DNA of 64,000 nt from Dirofilaria immitis (taxonomy: Eukaryota; Nematoda; Chromadorea; Rhabditida; Onchocercidae). Shown here piece by piece: positions 23,599-36,600 of this stretch (position 1 is its first letter; each line of letters starts with the position of its first letter). The DNA lies in contig JAKNDB010000068.1 in NCBI GenBank assembly GCA_024305405.1, positions 372,001 to 436,000 of the forward strand. The letters run 5' to 3'. The position numbers and the translations under genes are program-made. Below the pieces are notes generated by a model, which saw only the letters and a program-made list of their open reading frames with translations, had not been told where the DNA came from and made no database searches.

Positions 23599-26133
23599 GT
23601 TGAAACGCATTGAACGCATGAAATTATGGAATGGATTGAGAATATTACGCCACTTATAAATAATCGGTAAAATTTCATCTAAAATTTATAAATTAAAATT
23701 TGAATATTACCTGCAAGGACCCTGTGGCCTAATGGATAAGGCGTCTGACTTCTAATCAGAAGATTGCAGGTTCGACCCCTGCCAGGGTCGATCGAATTAA
23801 ATATTGGCTTCTGCCGCATGTTTTGTGTCATTTTTCATTGTTATTATGCGAATAACTAAATTAAGTAAATCTTGAATATTTTTAGATTCAGACATATTAC
23901 CTGCGTTAGCGTGCAAATTTACAAACTTGAAGGAAGCAGTTGGCGTGAAATTACCAAGGATTTTGTCCTGCTACATATGTACTATGATCAAGAAGATGGC
24001 GAAGCAAAATTGATCGCTATTGATGGCATTAAGGTATACTTTTTTTCAATTGTAGTTTTTTATCTTTTTATAAATGTCATTTTCATATCTTTTTTCTTTG
24101 TATAATCATCAATTGTAATTTTTTATCTTTTTATAAATGTTATTTTCATATCTTTTTTTCTTTGTGTAATCATCATGTTAATGCTATATTAAAGATATGC
24201 TAAAATGGTATTAAAGCTTACATATTAGATTGATGTGACATCCTTAATCCATAATATACTAGATTTAATCTATTTCGTTGATGCAATTTTTGTCTGATTG
24301 AAGATTAGATGAGGTAAAAACTCAAAGTATAATTTGAAAATATTTTCAAAAATTTGGAAAAATTGCAGCTGATTATACGAGGATTTGTTCTTTCTGCTAA
24401 TCTTCAGTTGATAAGACCGACAAAAAGTTTGTGCATTTTACTGGCTCCAAACAAAGAAGGTCAGAGATGTACGGTTTTGGTTTCTATCAAGTTTCTGAAG
24501 TTGAACAGGTATCAATAGCTTTTAAACTTTTGGAATTTTTTTGCGAGTGATTTTATGTTTTACATGCTGCATATTAGCGATATAGTAAGTGAAAAAGTAT
24601 TTCTTATTAGTTGAAAATTTTTCTGAATTCTTTGTGAATAACAAACAGACGAACAAGCAAATTTTTCTCTTTGTAAGCGAAATTTTGAAGAAATTCACCG
24701 TGAAAAAATCTCAGAATTTGCGTATCGTTATTTCTTTAGAAGTTTTGCAATGAAACTTTAGCACAGTTAGTAGCGATATACAAACATATGTAAAGGTTAA
24801 AACTAAGGATCGAAATCATTAATTTTATTATTTCAGTTCTTGCGACTGTTTAGTTTTGTCTATAGAATACTGCATTTGTCATCAAAAACCGCAGTACAAA
24901 GTAGATTCGAATTGAACAAAAGGAATCTATCGATTTCATCTGCAAAATCACAATCGCCATGTCCACCACCTTCGTCTACAGCAAGCAGTGAGTTGATTCA
25001 AGTATATTCCGTAGATTACTAATGATCGGTACAAACTATATGATCTAGTTGTTTTGAATGGTTCATCTCTTGGAACCGAATTTTAACTTAGATATCTTTT
25101 AAAAAAATCCACTGTGAATTATGTGGAATTCAATGAAATTAATTCAACCAATTTGAAATGATAAGATAGCAGTTGTTTAAATGGAGATAAACAGCTTACT
25201 AATGCACCTATCAGTAGTAAACATAATTTCACGATGCATTTTTTAGCTCCTAAGAAAGATGCGACTGATATTCCAATCTTCTTCCCGGAAGATTCTCCGC
25301 TACAAGAAGAAATATCACAAACAGATGTTAATGTGCAGCACATCGAAAAAGGACTTCAAGGAATGTCTTTTACTTCAGATACTTTTGTCACGACTCTGAA
25401 CTTATCTCTGGTAATGAAAAAGATCAAAGCAATGTGTACGAATAAGTTAAATTTAAATTAAATTTAATCAGTTTTGAAGTTTCTTATAGTAAATCTTCGT
25501 GAGTTTTATCAAATTTTGAATTTTATGAGTTCTATCAAATCTTCTTTCCTCAATTATGCTAAGCCTAAACAGTCAGTAAAAATGGTGAATATGGTTGAGT
25601 TAACCATATTTTCTATTGGATTTCAGATACCTTCCTTGTCGGCACAGATTTCTGAAGATGCAACCAGTAGTTTCCATTCCGTTAATTCTACTACCTTCGA
25701 TAAGCAATTCATTAGTACAAATTTCTTTCATTAACTTCTTTTATTTTGTACTTTTTTGCAAGGAATTAGCTGATAATTAATCGCATCACTTGATGTTTAT
25801 ATTTCTTCATGTTGTTGTTTTCCTCAACAATAGCTAAACAATTTCTGACAAAGCAAACTATAGCTTGCTGAAGAAGTAGCAGTTCGATATTTGCTGAACA
25901 ATTATGAAATTTGTAGTTATCTAGTTTGAGAATTTCTCAATTATAATTGAGATTCTAAAGATCTTGCTTGACTAACAAATTCTTCGTTTCAGACCCTAGT
26001 TCGAAGCTTCTCAATCAGTTGAGCAAAAACAGTATCAACTTTGGAATGTGCCACCATGGAATGCTTTGCTAGAACAGGAATTTATAATAATCCAGCAAAT
26101 TTTACTTCTCCTTGGAATTCACTTTTTAACTAA
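23599..26133 (+). CDS. EVH1/PH-like-domain protein, 291 residues after frame repair
   Basis: Seven exons join in phase: coding from ATG 23626 to 23666, 23886-24033, 24369-24508, 24837-24987, 25247-25410, 25627-25714, 25993-26133. TTATTTTAG at about 23591-23598 is a likely spliced-leader acceptor. The ATG at 23616 runs into a stop, so the one at 23626 is preferred. Residues 15-125 look like an EVH1/WH1-type domain: SVQIYKLEGSSWREI, then KKFVHFTGSKQ and MYGFGFYQVSEVEQF, the last matching the YG(L/F)GF..S.....F pattern of Homer/VASP domains. After that comes a Ser/Pro linker (SQSPCPPPSSTASS), an acidic region and a C-terminus with PPWN and SPWN. Three one-base losses (24422-24426, 26025-26029, 26065-26067) must be repaired; phases then close exactly. 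A more distant PH-fold family such as Dcp1 or RanBD cannot be excluded, and the partner is unknown. Confidence 0.7.
23718..23790 (+). tRNA. tRNA-Arg (UCU anticodon)
   Basis: 73 nt with a complete cloverleaf: acceptor stem GACCCTG/CAGGGTC with discriminator G; D arm GCC/GGC; anticodon stem TCTGA/TCAGA around loop CTTCTAA, giving anticodon TCT; T arm GCAGG/CCTGC with loop TTCGACC. No tRNA intron and no encoded CCA. The internal B box GGTTCGACCCC is canonical, so RNA polymerase III promotion is expected. It lies within the first intron (23667-23885) of the EVH1-domain gene, on the same strand. It reads AGA codons, which are common in AT-rich genomes. Confidence 0.96.
24044..24178. repeat. Tandem duplication of about 70 bp in an intron
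   Basis: Two adjacent copies of a T-rich block (CAATTGTAGTTTTTTATC... and CAATTGTAATTTTTTATC...) just after exon 2 of the EVH1-domain gene. They appear non-coding. Confidence 0.7.
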
Positions 26134-26716
26134 TAAGAAAACAGCTCAAGTAAAAATAGGATTTCCATATATTGCAAGAAGTTCAATTGAATAGTGATTC
26201 AGTGATTCAAATGTTTCCTCTTTCTTATTCTTTGGGATACAGTGATATATATCATATTTCAGCTCTTTTTAGAATTTCTTTGATTATCTAAAATTGGTTT
26301 GTTATTCATTGAAAATAAAATTTTTGCCATTTACATTATAAATATTGCACGCAATACCTTATCATCGCTAATATGAATTTAGAAAAATCTTTCAGATTTA
26401 GCAAATTTCGTTCAATTTTCGAGGCTGTCATCCGAAAATTCTTGTTTACTGATTTCCAAGAATAGTTCAATGTTAAAATTCCTTTTTATTCTAACAGTAG
26501 CTACAAGTTTTTTTTGTGATTTGCATGTTTTATCAAATGAATCAGAAAAGATAAATTGTTCTTTCATCCTTTGGCTGGAAAAAAATTTCATAGCTTTTTT
26601 GGATCATTTCATTTATAAAAAACTCTTCCTTCTGATTCACATCTGAAACTCAAAAAATTTATTAAAAGAAATTACAATTAACAATAAAATTTTTTCCTTG
26701 CAACTTATAAATTACA

Positions 26717-27146
26717 ATGATCTTCAATCCTATTACTAATTTTCGTCAAAATGTTTTTGGCATTAGAATTCCACAGGTAATATTGAAGTTCTTTTAGTTT
26801 TAGGAATTTTAAAGCATTCTTAATGCTTCTAATAACAAATGTTCAATAGAGGAAATTATCCAACTAGAACTAAATTTTATAATTAACTTTAAAGCATTTT
26901 AACAATTTCAAATATTCGAATGCTTGTTATCGGTAATAATATTTATGAGATGCTAGTTGAAATTTATGTTTCGTTGCTAGGCAACTTAGATTTTCAGAAT
27001 ATTTTTATCAATATTTACTTCTTGATTTTGGTACTATTTTTGTTTACCTTATGAAATTTTAATAAAAATTCTCACTAATTTTCAGTTTGTTTATTTTTAA
27101 ACTTATTTTACATCGTTTTTTAGTCTATGTATATGCGATCAATGGA
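26717..27146 (+). CDS. Possible two-exon small ORF (28 residues)
   Basis: ATG at 26717 opens MIFNPITNFRQNVFGIRIPQ, which ends precisely at a good donor (CAG|GTAATA, 26776/26777). An acceptor with a strong T tract (CGTTTTTTAG, near 27121) joins in phase 0 to SMYMRSMD and a stop. It lies between the EVH1-domain gene and IFT139, on the same strand. It could be a small protein, an upstream ORF, or chance. No family is recognised. Confidence 0.22.
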
Positions 27147-27602
27147 TTAGGTAAATGAAAGTTTCTATTACCTTGAATTATTTCAAGATTATCTTTATTC
27201 TGATTACTAATCATCAGTTAATCAGATTCGATCATATAATCATTAAGGATTTTTCTTTTCATTCTCTAAAAGTAGCACTTATGTTCGGATAAATATCGTT
27301 ATCAATATATGCTCATATTTAGTCAATAAAAATAGTAAATACATTTGCAATATTCACAATTATTAAGAGAGATTGGATGAAGAGTTATCAGCTTAACTCA
27401 TATAATCTTAATTAGTAATAATTGATAAGGTGAAAAAACGGCCTACTTGAACAAGATTTAAGAATTCATTATTTTTACCTCAAAAATAAATCTAAGCTAA
27501 TCAAAATTATTCTAATTAAGTAACTTCAATCATAAAATCGATCGGTTGATTAGAAATTATCAAAAGAAAATATGACAAATATTTATCAATATCAGATTTA
27601 AA

Positions 27603-30600
27603 ATGACAAAGTTTGACAAAGAGATAATGGAATTTGATTGCCTACTCGCTTGCAATCTATTTTATCATCTACAAGAAGGTTATTACGGTACAGCATTGAT
27701 AATTTGCGATGAGCAATTGGATAAAGTAAATGATGCTGGACAACTTGTATTATTTCGATCAATTGCTTTGATGAAACATGGTAGTATTCCTTTTTTTTTT
27801 TTAATAATTCTAAAACTGCCAATTCTGATGGTAACTAATTTCTCGTCAAATAATCTTCATCTCAAGAAACTGAATTTACATTTTTCATTACTTTAATCTT
27901 TCAATGAAAAATTTATTAGTTTAAGATCAATATATTGATGTAATACGGTTGCTTCATTCATATCGTCATGATACAATTATTGGCTTCGCAGTATCAGTGA
28001 TTCTTCGAATAGCACATTCTTTATTACAGAATCCAGGTTTTTGATGCTACATCTCTTATGCTTTTATAATTTAAATAAAATAATCATTGCATTGAAATTA
28101 GATTAATACAAAAATATCAAATGCTGATTGATTAAAAGTTAACTATTTTGATAATAAAAACAAAGTTTAAATATATATAATTGATTATTGAAAGGGAATT
28201 GAATTAAATGAATCTATAAACGATTGATAATACAATCATCGTAATCAGAAGTGAATATTTTATGATTAATAGATATTGGAAGAAGATAGAATTGAATTAA
28301 ATGATAATTTCCTAAATATCTATGAACGATCAATATTACAATCATCATAATATTTTATTTTAAGAGCTATTTGGAGGAATAAGATAGAATTCTAAATTTT
28401 TTTGTTATCTCTTCTAAAAGACAGTAAAATTTATTCATCGGACATGAAATATAGATTTAATAAAATCTAATGTTAGTTTTTAACAAAGATCGAGAAGAAA
28501 TATCAGAATTGGATCGAACTATCAATGAAGCATATAATGATGCGAATGTCGAGAGTAGATATAATGCAGCAATGGCTTATATATTACTTGATAATAATGA
28601 TAAAGCTCGTTCATTGATCGAAAATTTAAATGATTCGAATAATATTAAAGTATTTGCTTGATACATTTTCACTGTTCTTTTTTCTTTTTTTTGTTGCATA
28701 TTTATTTACAAACATTTTCAATTGTAATTATAAATCAAAAAAAAAAAGTTTTTAGTTTATCGTTCTTCAAGGTTGGATTGAATATCGTCTTGGCAATGAT
28801 ATGAATGTTGCGCAAAAACTTTTTAAAAAGGCATTGCAGCAGGTTTATTTAATTTTTGATAAAAATTTTTTCTCTTTAATGTTTTGTATTTGAAAGATTG
28901 ATTAAATTGATTCGGGAAAATTGATTGATAAAATAGTTTTTGGAAACAAATAAATGATAAAATTTATTTTTTTCTAATCAAAGTTTTTGTTTTTTTTCTA
29001 ATTTATTATATGCTACGATGAAATTTGATAAATTTTTTTTTACAAAAATTTCTATAAATTTGATAATTTTAAAATTAAAAAAAGAGAAAGCAAAATATTA
29101 ATTTTTAATTTTCAAATTATCCAAATGCATATATCGGAATGGCTCGTATAATGGAAGAACGACGAAATTTTACGGAGTTACGTCAAGTTCTTTATATTTT
29201 GATGAAGAAATTTTCAACATTTCTACCTGCATATATTGAGTATTGTAAAGCATTTTTGGTTATTCCTGATTGGGAACATTGTATCGAACAGGTACAACGA
29301 ACACTACTTTTACAGGTTTTTTTTTTTTTTTTTAAGTATGCAAATATCATTTATTCATAGTAGCAACAATAGAGTAATTTAAATTTTTGTATTTTGACAT
29401 TCTCGATGAAAATTATTTTATCAGTTTTTTTCCTCTACTACTGTTGCTGCTGCTGCTGTTACTGATAATTAACTTGCATATAAATTTTAAAATATTAATG
29501 ATAAAATTATTATTAAAATTTTAGAGTGATTGTTTGCAAGCACGTTTGTTAGAATTAATTTATCAATTAATCATAAAAGGTGATGCAAAAGGGATTGAAA
29601 ATGCATTGGAAAATTTGATTGAATCAATCGAGAAAAATGAATCGAAAAATTATCAGTTACATTATAAAATTGCACAACTTCTCATTCGAATCACACCATT
29701 TGATCATCCAATCACTAAATTTGCTAAGTTCATCAATTTACTTCATTCATCGATTTTTTATCATTTAATATTTGTATTTTTCAATTTTTAAAAAATATTT
29801 TAAATTATTGCTCTTATCATTATCATTTGGTAATTTAATGACAAAAAACAAAAAAATTTTTTGTTTTTTGGACATTTATTGATTTATTTTAGTTCGAAAG
29901 TATTCATTCTGTTTATATTTTTTAAAAACAATTTATATAATTTGACCATTAATGACTTGTTTCATATGAAGCAAATTGATAAAAATCTTATCAATTAAAT
30001 CATTCAATTTTGAAAATAATATTAGAATAATTTTGCATGATAAAATTGACAAAAATCTTATCAATCAAATCATTTAAAATAGTGTTAGAATAATCATGCA
30101 TATTTATCATATATGTATATTTATTTTCTTTGCCTTTGTTTTTATTGATTCGATAAGAATTGATGATAATTAAAAATTATTTTTAGCAAACTTCTTGATC
30201 GTGCAATTTCGATGACGAAAAATCAAAATTATTTATGCGAACAGATACGATTATTATTGCAAGCGAAAAATTTTAAAGCTGTTGAAAAGATTACTTTTGA
30301 AGTGTTAAAAATGATATCACTCCAAATGAGCAAATATTAATTGGTAAAACTTTTTTTTTTTCGTTTCTTTTACGCTAATTTTTCTTTTCCTTTTTTCTTT
30401 CCCGATTGATTATCAATTTTTTGAATTTTTTTCCCCTCCAATAGTTTATTTCTTAACAAATATATTTTTTATCAATCAAAAATAAAACTTTTTCACATAG
30501 ATGATAGCGCAAATGTTTTTATTGCAAAAGGTCAAATAGATGTCACCAATCAATCATAAATAAAACTTTTTCGCCTAAGTGTAGCACAATGTTTTTTTAT

Positions 30601-33600
30601 TGCAAAAGGTCAAATAGTTATCGCTAATAATTTATTTCTTAACAAATATATTTTTTATCAATCAAAAATAAAACTTTTTACACAGGTGTTGCACAATGTT
30701 TTATTGCAAAAGGTCAAATAGATGATGCATTTGCTCAAATGGAATTTGTAAAAGCAACATATCCGAATATTTGTCAAACTACTGTAAATTTTAATTCATA
30801 TTTTTTTAACAGCATTTTTTAAAAGAAAATTTTTATTATTTTCAAATTTCAAATTTCAAAAAAAATGTTTGATAAATTTTTAGCTATACATTTATATAAT
30901 GGCAACATTGGATAAGGCGAAGGATAAATCATTTGAACAATTTCTACAAAAATACGAAATGCAATGGATGTACATTTATCAATGTTACAAGTCTATTTTT
31001 TTTCTTTTATTAAATTAACAATTTTATCAGTTTATTTTTATATATATGCATATTATAATTATTATTTTAATTACTTCATTTTTATATTATACAAAAATTG
31101 TGAAAAATATTTGATCGCAAATAAGTAACTTAAAGAAAAGCTTAAATATTTTATCGCAAATAAGTAACTTAAAGAAAAGCTTAAATATTTGATCACAAAT
31201 AAGTAATTTAGAAAAAAATATTTTATCGCAAACAAGTAATTTCAAAGAAAAAACTTAAATATTTTATCGCAATAATTCTATGTTTCATAATTGATCACTG
31301 TTAGAAATTGAAGAAAAAAATTAATCGAATGATAGCTAATCATTAATAAATATTTATATATATATGTTGTGTTACTTGAAGTAATTTTGTATTTAAATTA
31401 TTAGCTAAAGATATATTTGAATTCCAATTTTATTACATATTATTTTTCGGATGCATAAAAAAAGGAAGAATAATAATTTTTAAAAATTATTTCAGAAGCA
31501 TATTTTGGTATGGAATATTTAACATTGTTAGATCCAAACTTATTAATTGATATTGCATCGCAACTTTATGAATTTGCACCAACAACGGTAAAAAAATTTC
31601 AAAAGATTATTTGAAACTAATCAAATGATAGTTTGATTAATGTTAGAATGATAGTTAATCATTGAATATATGATATTGAAGTATTCAAATGAATGATGAA
31701 TTTCAGCCAGTAAATTCTGATAATGTTGTACTCAAAGAAATTGATAGAATCTTATCATTGATTTGGAAATATTGTCCTGGTATGTATTTTTATCATTTAA
31801 TTTCATGGACTATATCAAACACATGATTCAGCCTAGTGCAGATATTTCAAATTTTAGCAAATTTTAGCAAGTACTCTCTCTCTCCCTCTCTCATATCATA
31901 TAGTTTACGAGGAATAAACAACTTATCATATCTATCCTATCTATCTGAATAGTTTATCACCTTAAATTTTAGCAATTATAACATTATTATTATTACTGTA
32001 AAATTTTATTTCAGCATTGTTAACTGTTGAATATTTGTTAGCTAAAGTAAAATATCTTTCAATGGATTTTACGGAAGCTGAAAGATTACTAAAAGTTGCA
32101 CGGATAAAAATGATACACCTGCTGAAGCTTATTTACTTATGGCACAGGTAAAATAATTATTCAGCAATTAACAATCACTTTTTGTAAGTTTTTTTCTTCA
32201 CGAAATTTTTTTCTTTATTTGAATATTTCAGATTTATCTTCATAAAAGTAATCATGAAGAGGCTGGGAAATGTTTGGATATTGGACTAAGTAATAATTTT
32301 AAAGTTCGGGAACATCCATTATATCATCTTATCAGAGCAAAGGTACAAAAACGCCAAACAATTTGCTGCATCAATACAAACATTACAGAAAGCAATTGAA
32401 CTACCATTATTTAAAGATGGTATGTTTATTAAAAAAGTTTTTGTTTTTTTTTCTGTTATATATTCGTTAAATTATTAATGCTTATTATTTTACTTCATTT
32501 TCAAAATTACTAAACAATTAAAAAAAATTTTTCTTACATTTTAATTTTTATTTTATCATCAAAATTAAACCATATAATTTTCATATTTTTATTTTATCAT
32601 CAAAATTAAACCATATAATTTTCATATTTTTATTTTATCATCAAAATTAAATCATATAATTTTCATATTTTTATTTTATCATCAAAATTAAATCATATAA
32701 TTTTCATATTTTTATTTTATCATCAAAATTAAATCATATAATTTTCATATTTTTATTTTATCATCAAATTAAATCATATAATTTTCATATTTTTATTTTA
32801 TCATCAAAATTAAATCATATAATTTTCATATTTTTATTTTATCATCAAAATTAAATCATATAATTTTCATATTTTTATTTTATCATCAAAATTAAATCAT
32901 ATAATTTTCATATTTTTATTTTATCATCAAAATTAAATCATATAATTTTCATATTTTTATTTTATCATCAAAATTAAATCATATAATTTTCATATTTTTA
33001 TTTTATCATCAAAATTAAATCATATAATTTTTTTGTTTTGATAATTTAAAATAAAATATGAGAATTTATCAAGAAATGTATAATTCTTTTGTTTTGTATC
33101 TTTGTTTTCTATTTTTTCACCATACGAAAACATAAGATAAAATAATTATTTCAAATTTTTACTTAAAGTTTTTTTTTCAATCGAACATTTCTCATTTTTT
33201 AATCCATTTTTCTTTGTTTTTTTCTCATAATCTGAATTTTAAAAATAAAATAATTTGCTTAGATTTAATAAAAAGATTTCTATGTTGAAATAACATTCCC
33301 GAATAGTTTCATTTGTATAGATCAATCGATGAAACATGAAAAATTGGAAATTGTTGATGCAGATCGTATTACAATCTATTTGGAATTGATGGATTCTTAT
33401 CAGCAACTTGGACAACTTGTATATTTTCTTATTGAATATATAAAAAGAAAAAAAGAAAATTTTAATGATAAAAATTTATTAATCTAATTTTGAAGGCAGA
33501 AGTTGATACAGTGATCAAAGATGTGTATAAACGTTGGCCTGATAAAATTGATCAGCAACAATTTGTATTAATTGAAGCAAATTTGAAATTACAACGCAAA

Positions 33601-36600
33601 GATATTGATGGTGCATTAGATGTACTTGCGTCGGTATCACCAACAGAATCTAATTATCAAGCAGCTCGTATTAAAATGGCTGAAATTTATTTGAATGAAA
33701 AAAAGATAAGCGAAAATTTGCTACCTGTTTCAAGTATGGATTATTATTTTTAACTTTATCATGCTAAAGAGTGAAATTTAAAATTATTACAATTTTTATG
33801 AAAATTTTTGATATGAAAGATTATCTCGAGATAAAGAAAAAACTTTTCAAATCACTACAGTTCTTGTGGAAACTTTTGATATAACGATTGTCTCGAGAAA
33901 AAGAAAAAAACGATCTATTTAAGCTTAGTAAATCCGTTCATTGAATATATGATATGTTAATGAGGTATTATTTTATCATTTAAAATTCTTCGTTACCAAT
34001 TAAAGAATGATTTTAATTTAAAAAAAGTAGCATTAACAGTATTCAATAAATAAGATATTAGAAAAATTTTTTTAGCTAATTTAGCTTTTAATCTATGTTA
34101 ATAATTAATTGAAAAAATTATTCGTTATCATATTACAATTACTATTATTTATTTTGAATTATTAATTCGATTAATTTGTTAGCTAAAATTAATATTTATA
34201 TTTGTTTATTTTAAAATTTGTATTAATTAATATCATTTCAAATTTATCATATAAATAAAATACAACATTATTTTAATTAATTTATTAACAAGAAATTTTT
34301 CTCTTATTTTTGCCATTACTCGATATTTACAATATTCGAGATTATGATAGATTGGAATTATTAGTTCAAAAATATCTCGAAATTTTCTTCTTTCTTCCAC
34401 TACTTTTGCTTAACTTAATTGATCAAATATATAACTTGATCAAATGCGATTTTTTTGAATTTATACTTGATCAGGTGTGATTTTTATTTGAATTAATACT
34501 TGATCAAGTGTGATTTTTATTTGAATTTATACTTGATCAAATATAATTTTTGATAAAATGATCATTGATGAAATAAAACTGTTTTCAGGCGAAATAAATT
34601 TTAGGCAAAAATTTTAACCCTTTTTTTAAAAAATTTAAAATTATATTTTTAGACAACTTGCACAAAACAACCCATCACCGATGGCATATATATTACTTGG
34701 TGATGCTTATATGAGCATACAAGAGGTTTTTAATTTTAATTTTTCAACCTTTAAATTATTTTAGCAAAATTCGATCCATTTTAAGGATATTAAAATAATG
34801 TTATTCTAGCCTGCACAAGCAATTGAAGTATATGAAACAGCATTGAAAAGTAATCCAAAGGATGATATATTGGCTGAAAAAATTGGCCAAGCATATGTTC
34901 AATGTCATTTTTATATGAAAGTAATTTTTAAATTTTTATCTTATATATATATATATATATATTAAGAATAATATCAATAAAAATGAATAGGAATTTTTTT
35001 TGAAATTTGAAATTTTAAAAATTCAAAAATTGCTTAGAAATGATTTAGACGAAAGTTGAAATAAATCATTGCAATAGTTTTAATAATTTATTGCAAATTT
35101 TTATTTTACACAAAACAATAAATAAATGATTAATTGAACAACAAATAAGTTAATGATTAATTAAACAATAAATAAATAAATGATTAATTAAACAACAAAT
35201 AAATAAATGATTAATTAAACAATAAATAAACAAATGATCAATTAAGCAATAAATAAATAAATAAATGATTAATTAGACGATAAACAAGTAAATAAATAAA
35301 TGATTAGAAATAATTGCAAGAAATCAATTAGAAAATAATACCGAGAAAAGATTAAATTTCGTAATTTAATCAACTGTTTATGCATTGAATGATAAGATCT
35401 TAATTTTTCTAAAAGAAAAAAAAACAAATTTCAATATTTTTTTTTTTAGGCAATCAATTATTATGAAGCAGCATTAAAAAGTGGACGTAAACCAATAATG
35501 AGAATGCGTTTAGCAGAATTATTATTTCAATTGGAATATTATGAAAAATGTGAAAAAGTATTACGTGAAGCACTTGATTCTGATCCAAATCCGATCGGTA
35601 AATTTATTCATTTCCTTTTTTTTTCTAACTAATTTAGAAATTTAGACCTAAAAAATATAAGTTAGAAATTATATGTATGATTGATAATGATTAAAGTTAG
35701 TTTATATGTATGATTGATAATGATTAAAGTTAGTTTATATGTATGATTGATAATGATTAAAGTTAGTTTATATGTATGATTGATAATGATTAAAGTTAGT
35801 TTATATGTATGATTGATAATGATTAAAGTTAGTTAAGATTAAAAAAATAAAGATAAAATTAAGGAATTATTTGTTTCATTAGCTATTGTTACATATACGA
35901 CAATCATTAGTTTGATAACATTAATTTCATCGTACATTGCCATTTTCAGACCGTTTTTTTTTGTTTTTTTTTTTCAATTATCTTTTAGATGTCGTACGAA
36001 TGAGCGATCATGTATCGTATTGGTCGTTGTTATCAAAGTTGCATTTCGAGAATGGTAATTGGAAAGAAGCAATTACAGCATTAGAACGTGCACGAGAAAT
36101 TCAATTATCAATCGTTGCAAAACCATCAAGTGAAATTGAAAATTTTATCGATGAGAAGAAACTTGCTGCAAAGTATAACTTTTTTTTCTTTTTTGTTTTA
36201 TTAAATCTTTAATTTAATTATATCATTTTTTCAGAACTTCTGATATATATTCATTTTGAAATATTTTGAAGCATACGATTAGATGATAAATAAACTTTAA
36301 CGAATATTTTTAAAATATTAATATTATTGCAACTAATGATAGTAATAAAATAAATAAAAGTTAAATTTTACGAATGTTTTTTTCATTTTACTTTAAAAAT
36401 CAAAACGTCTTATATCACAGAATAATTTGTCAATTAGCCGAATTATATTGGAATCGACGAGATGGTAATAAAGCTATTGATCTTTATCAGGAAGCTATTT
36501 TTTAGATAATACAGATATTAAGGTAAGAAAAATTTTAAAACAAAACAAACAAAACAAAAAAACATTTTAGCAAATAATTAAATTGAAACTTTTTTGTAAT

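Noticed and set aside
25119..25343. Minus-strand ORF of 74 codons
   Set aside because: Antisense to exon 5 of the EVH1-domain gene.
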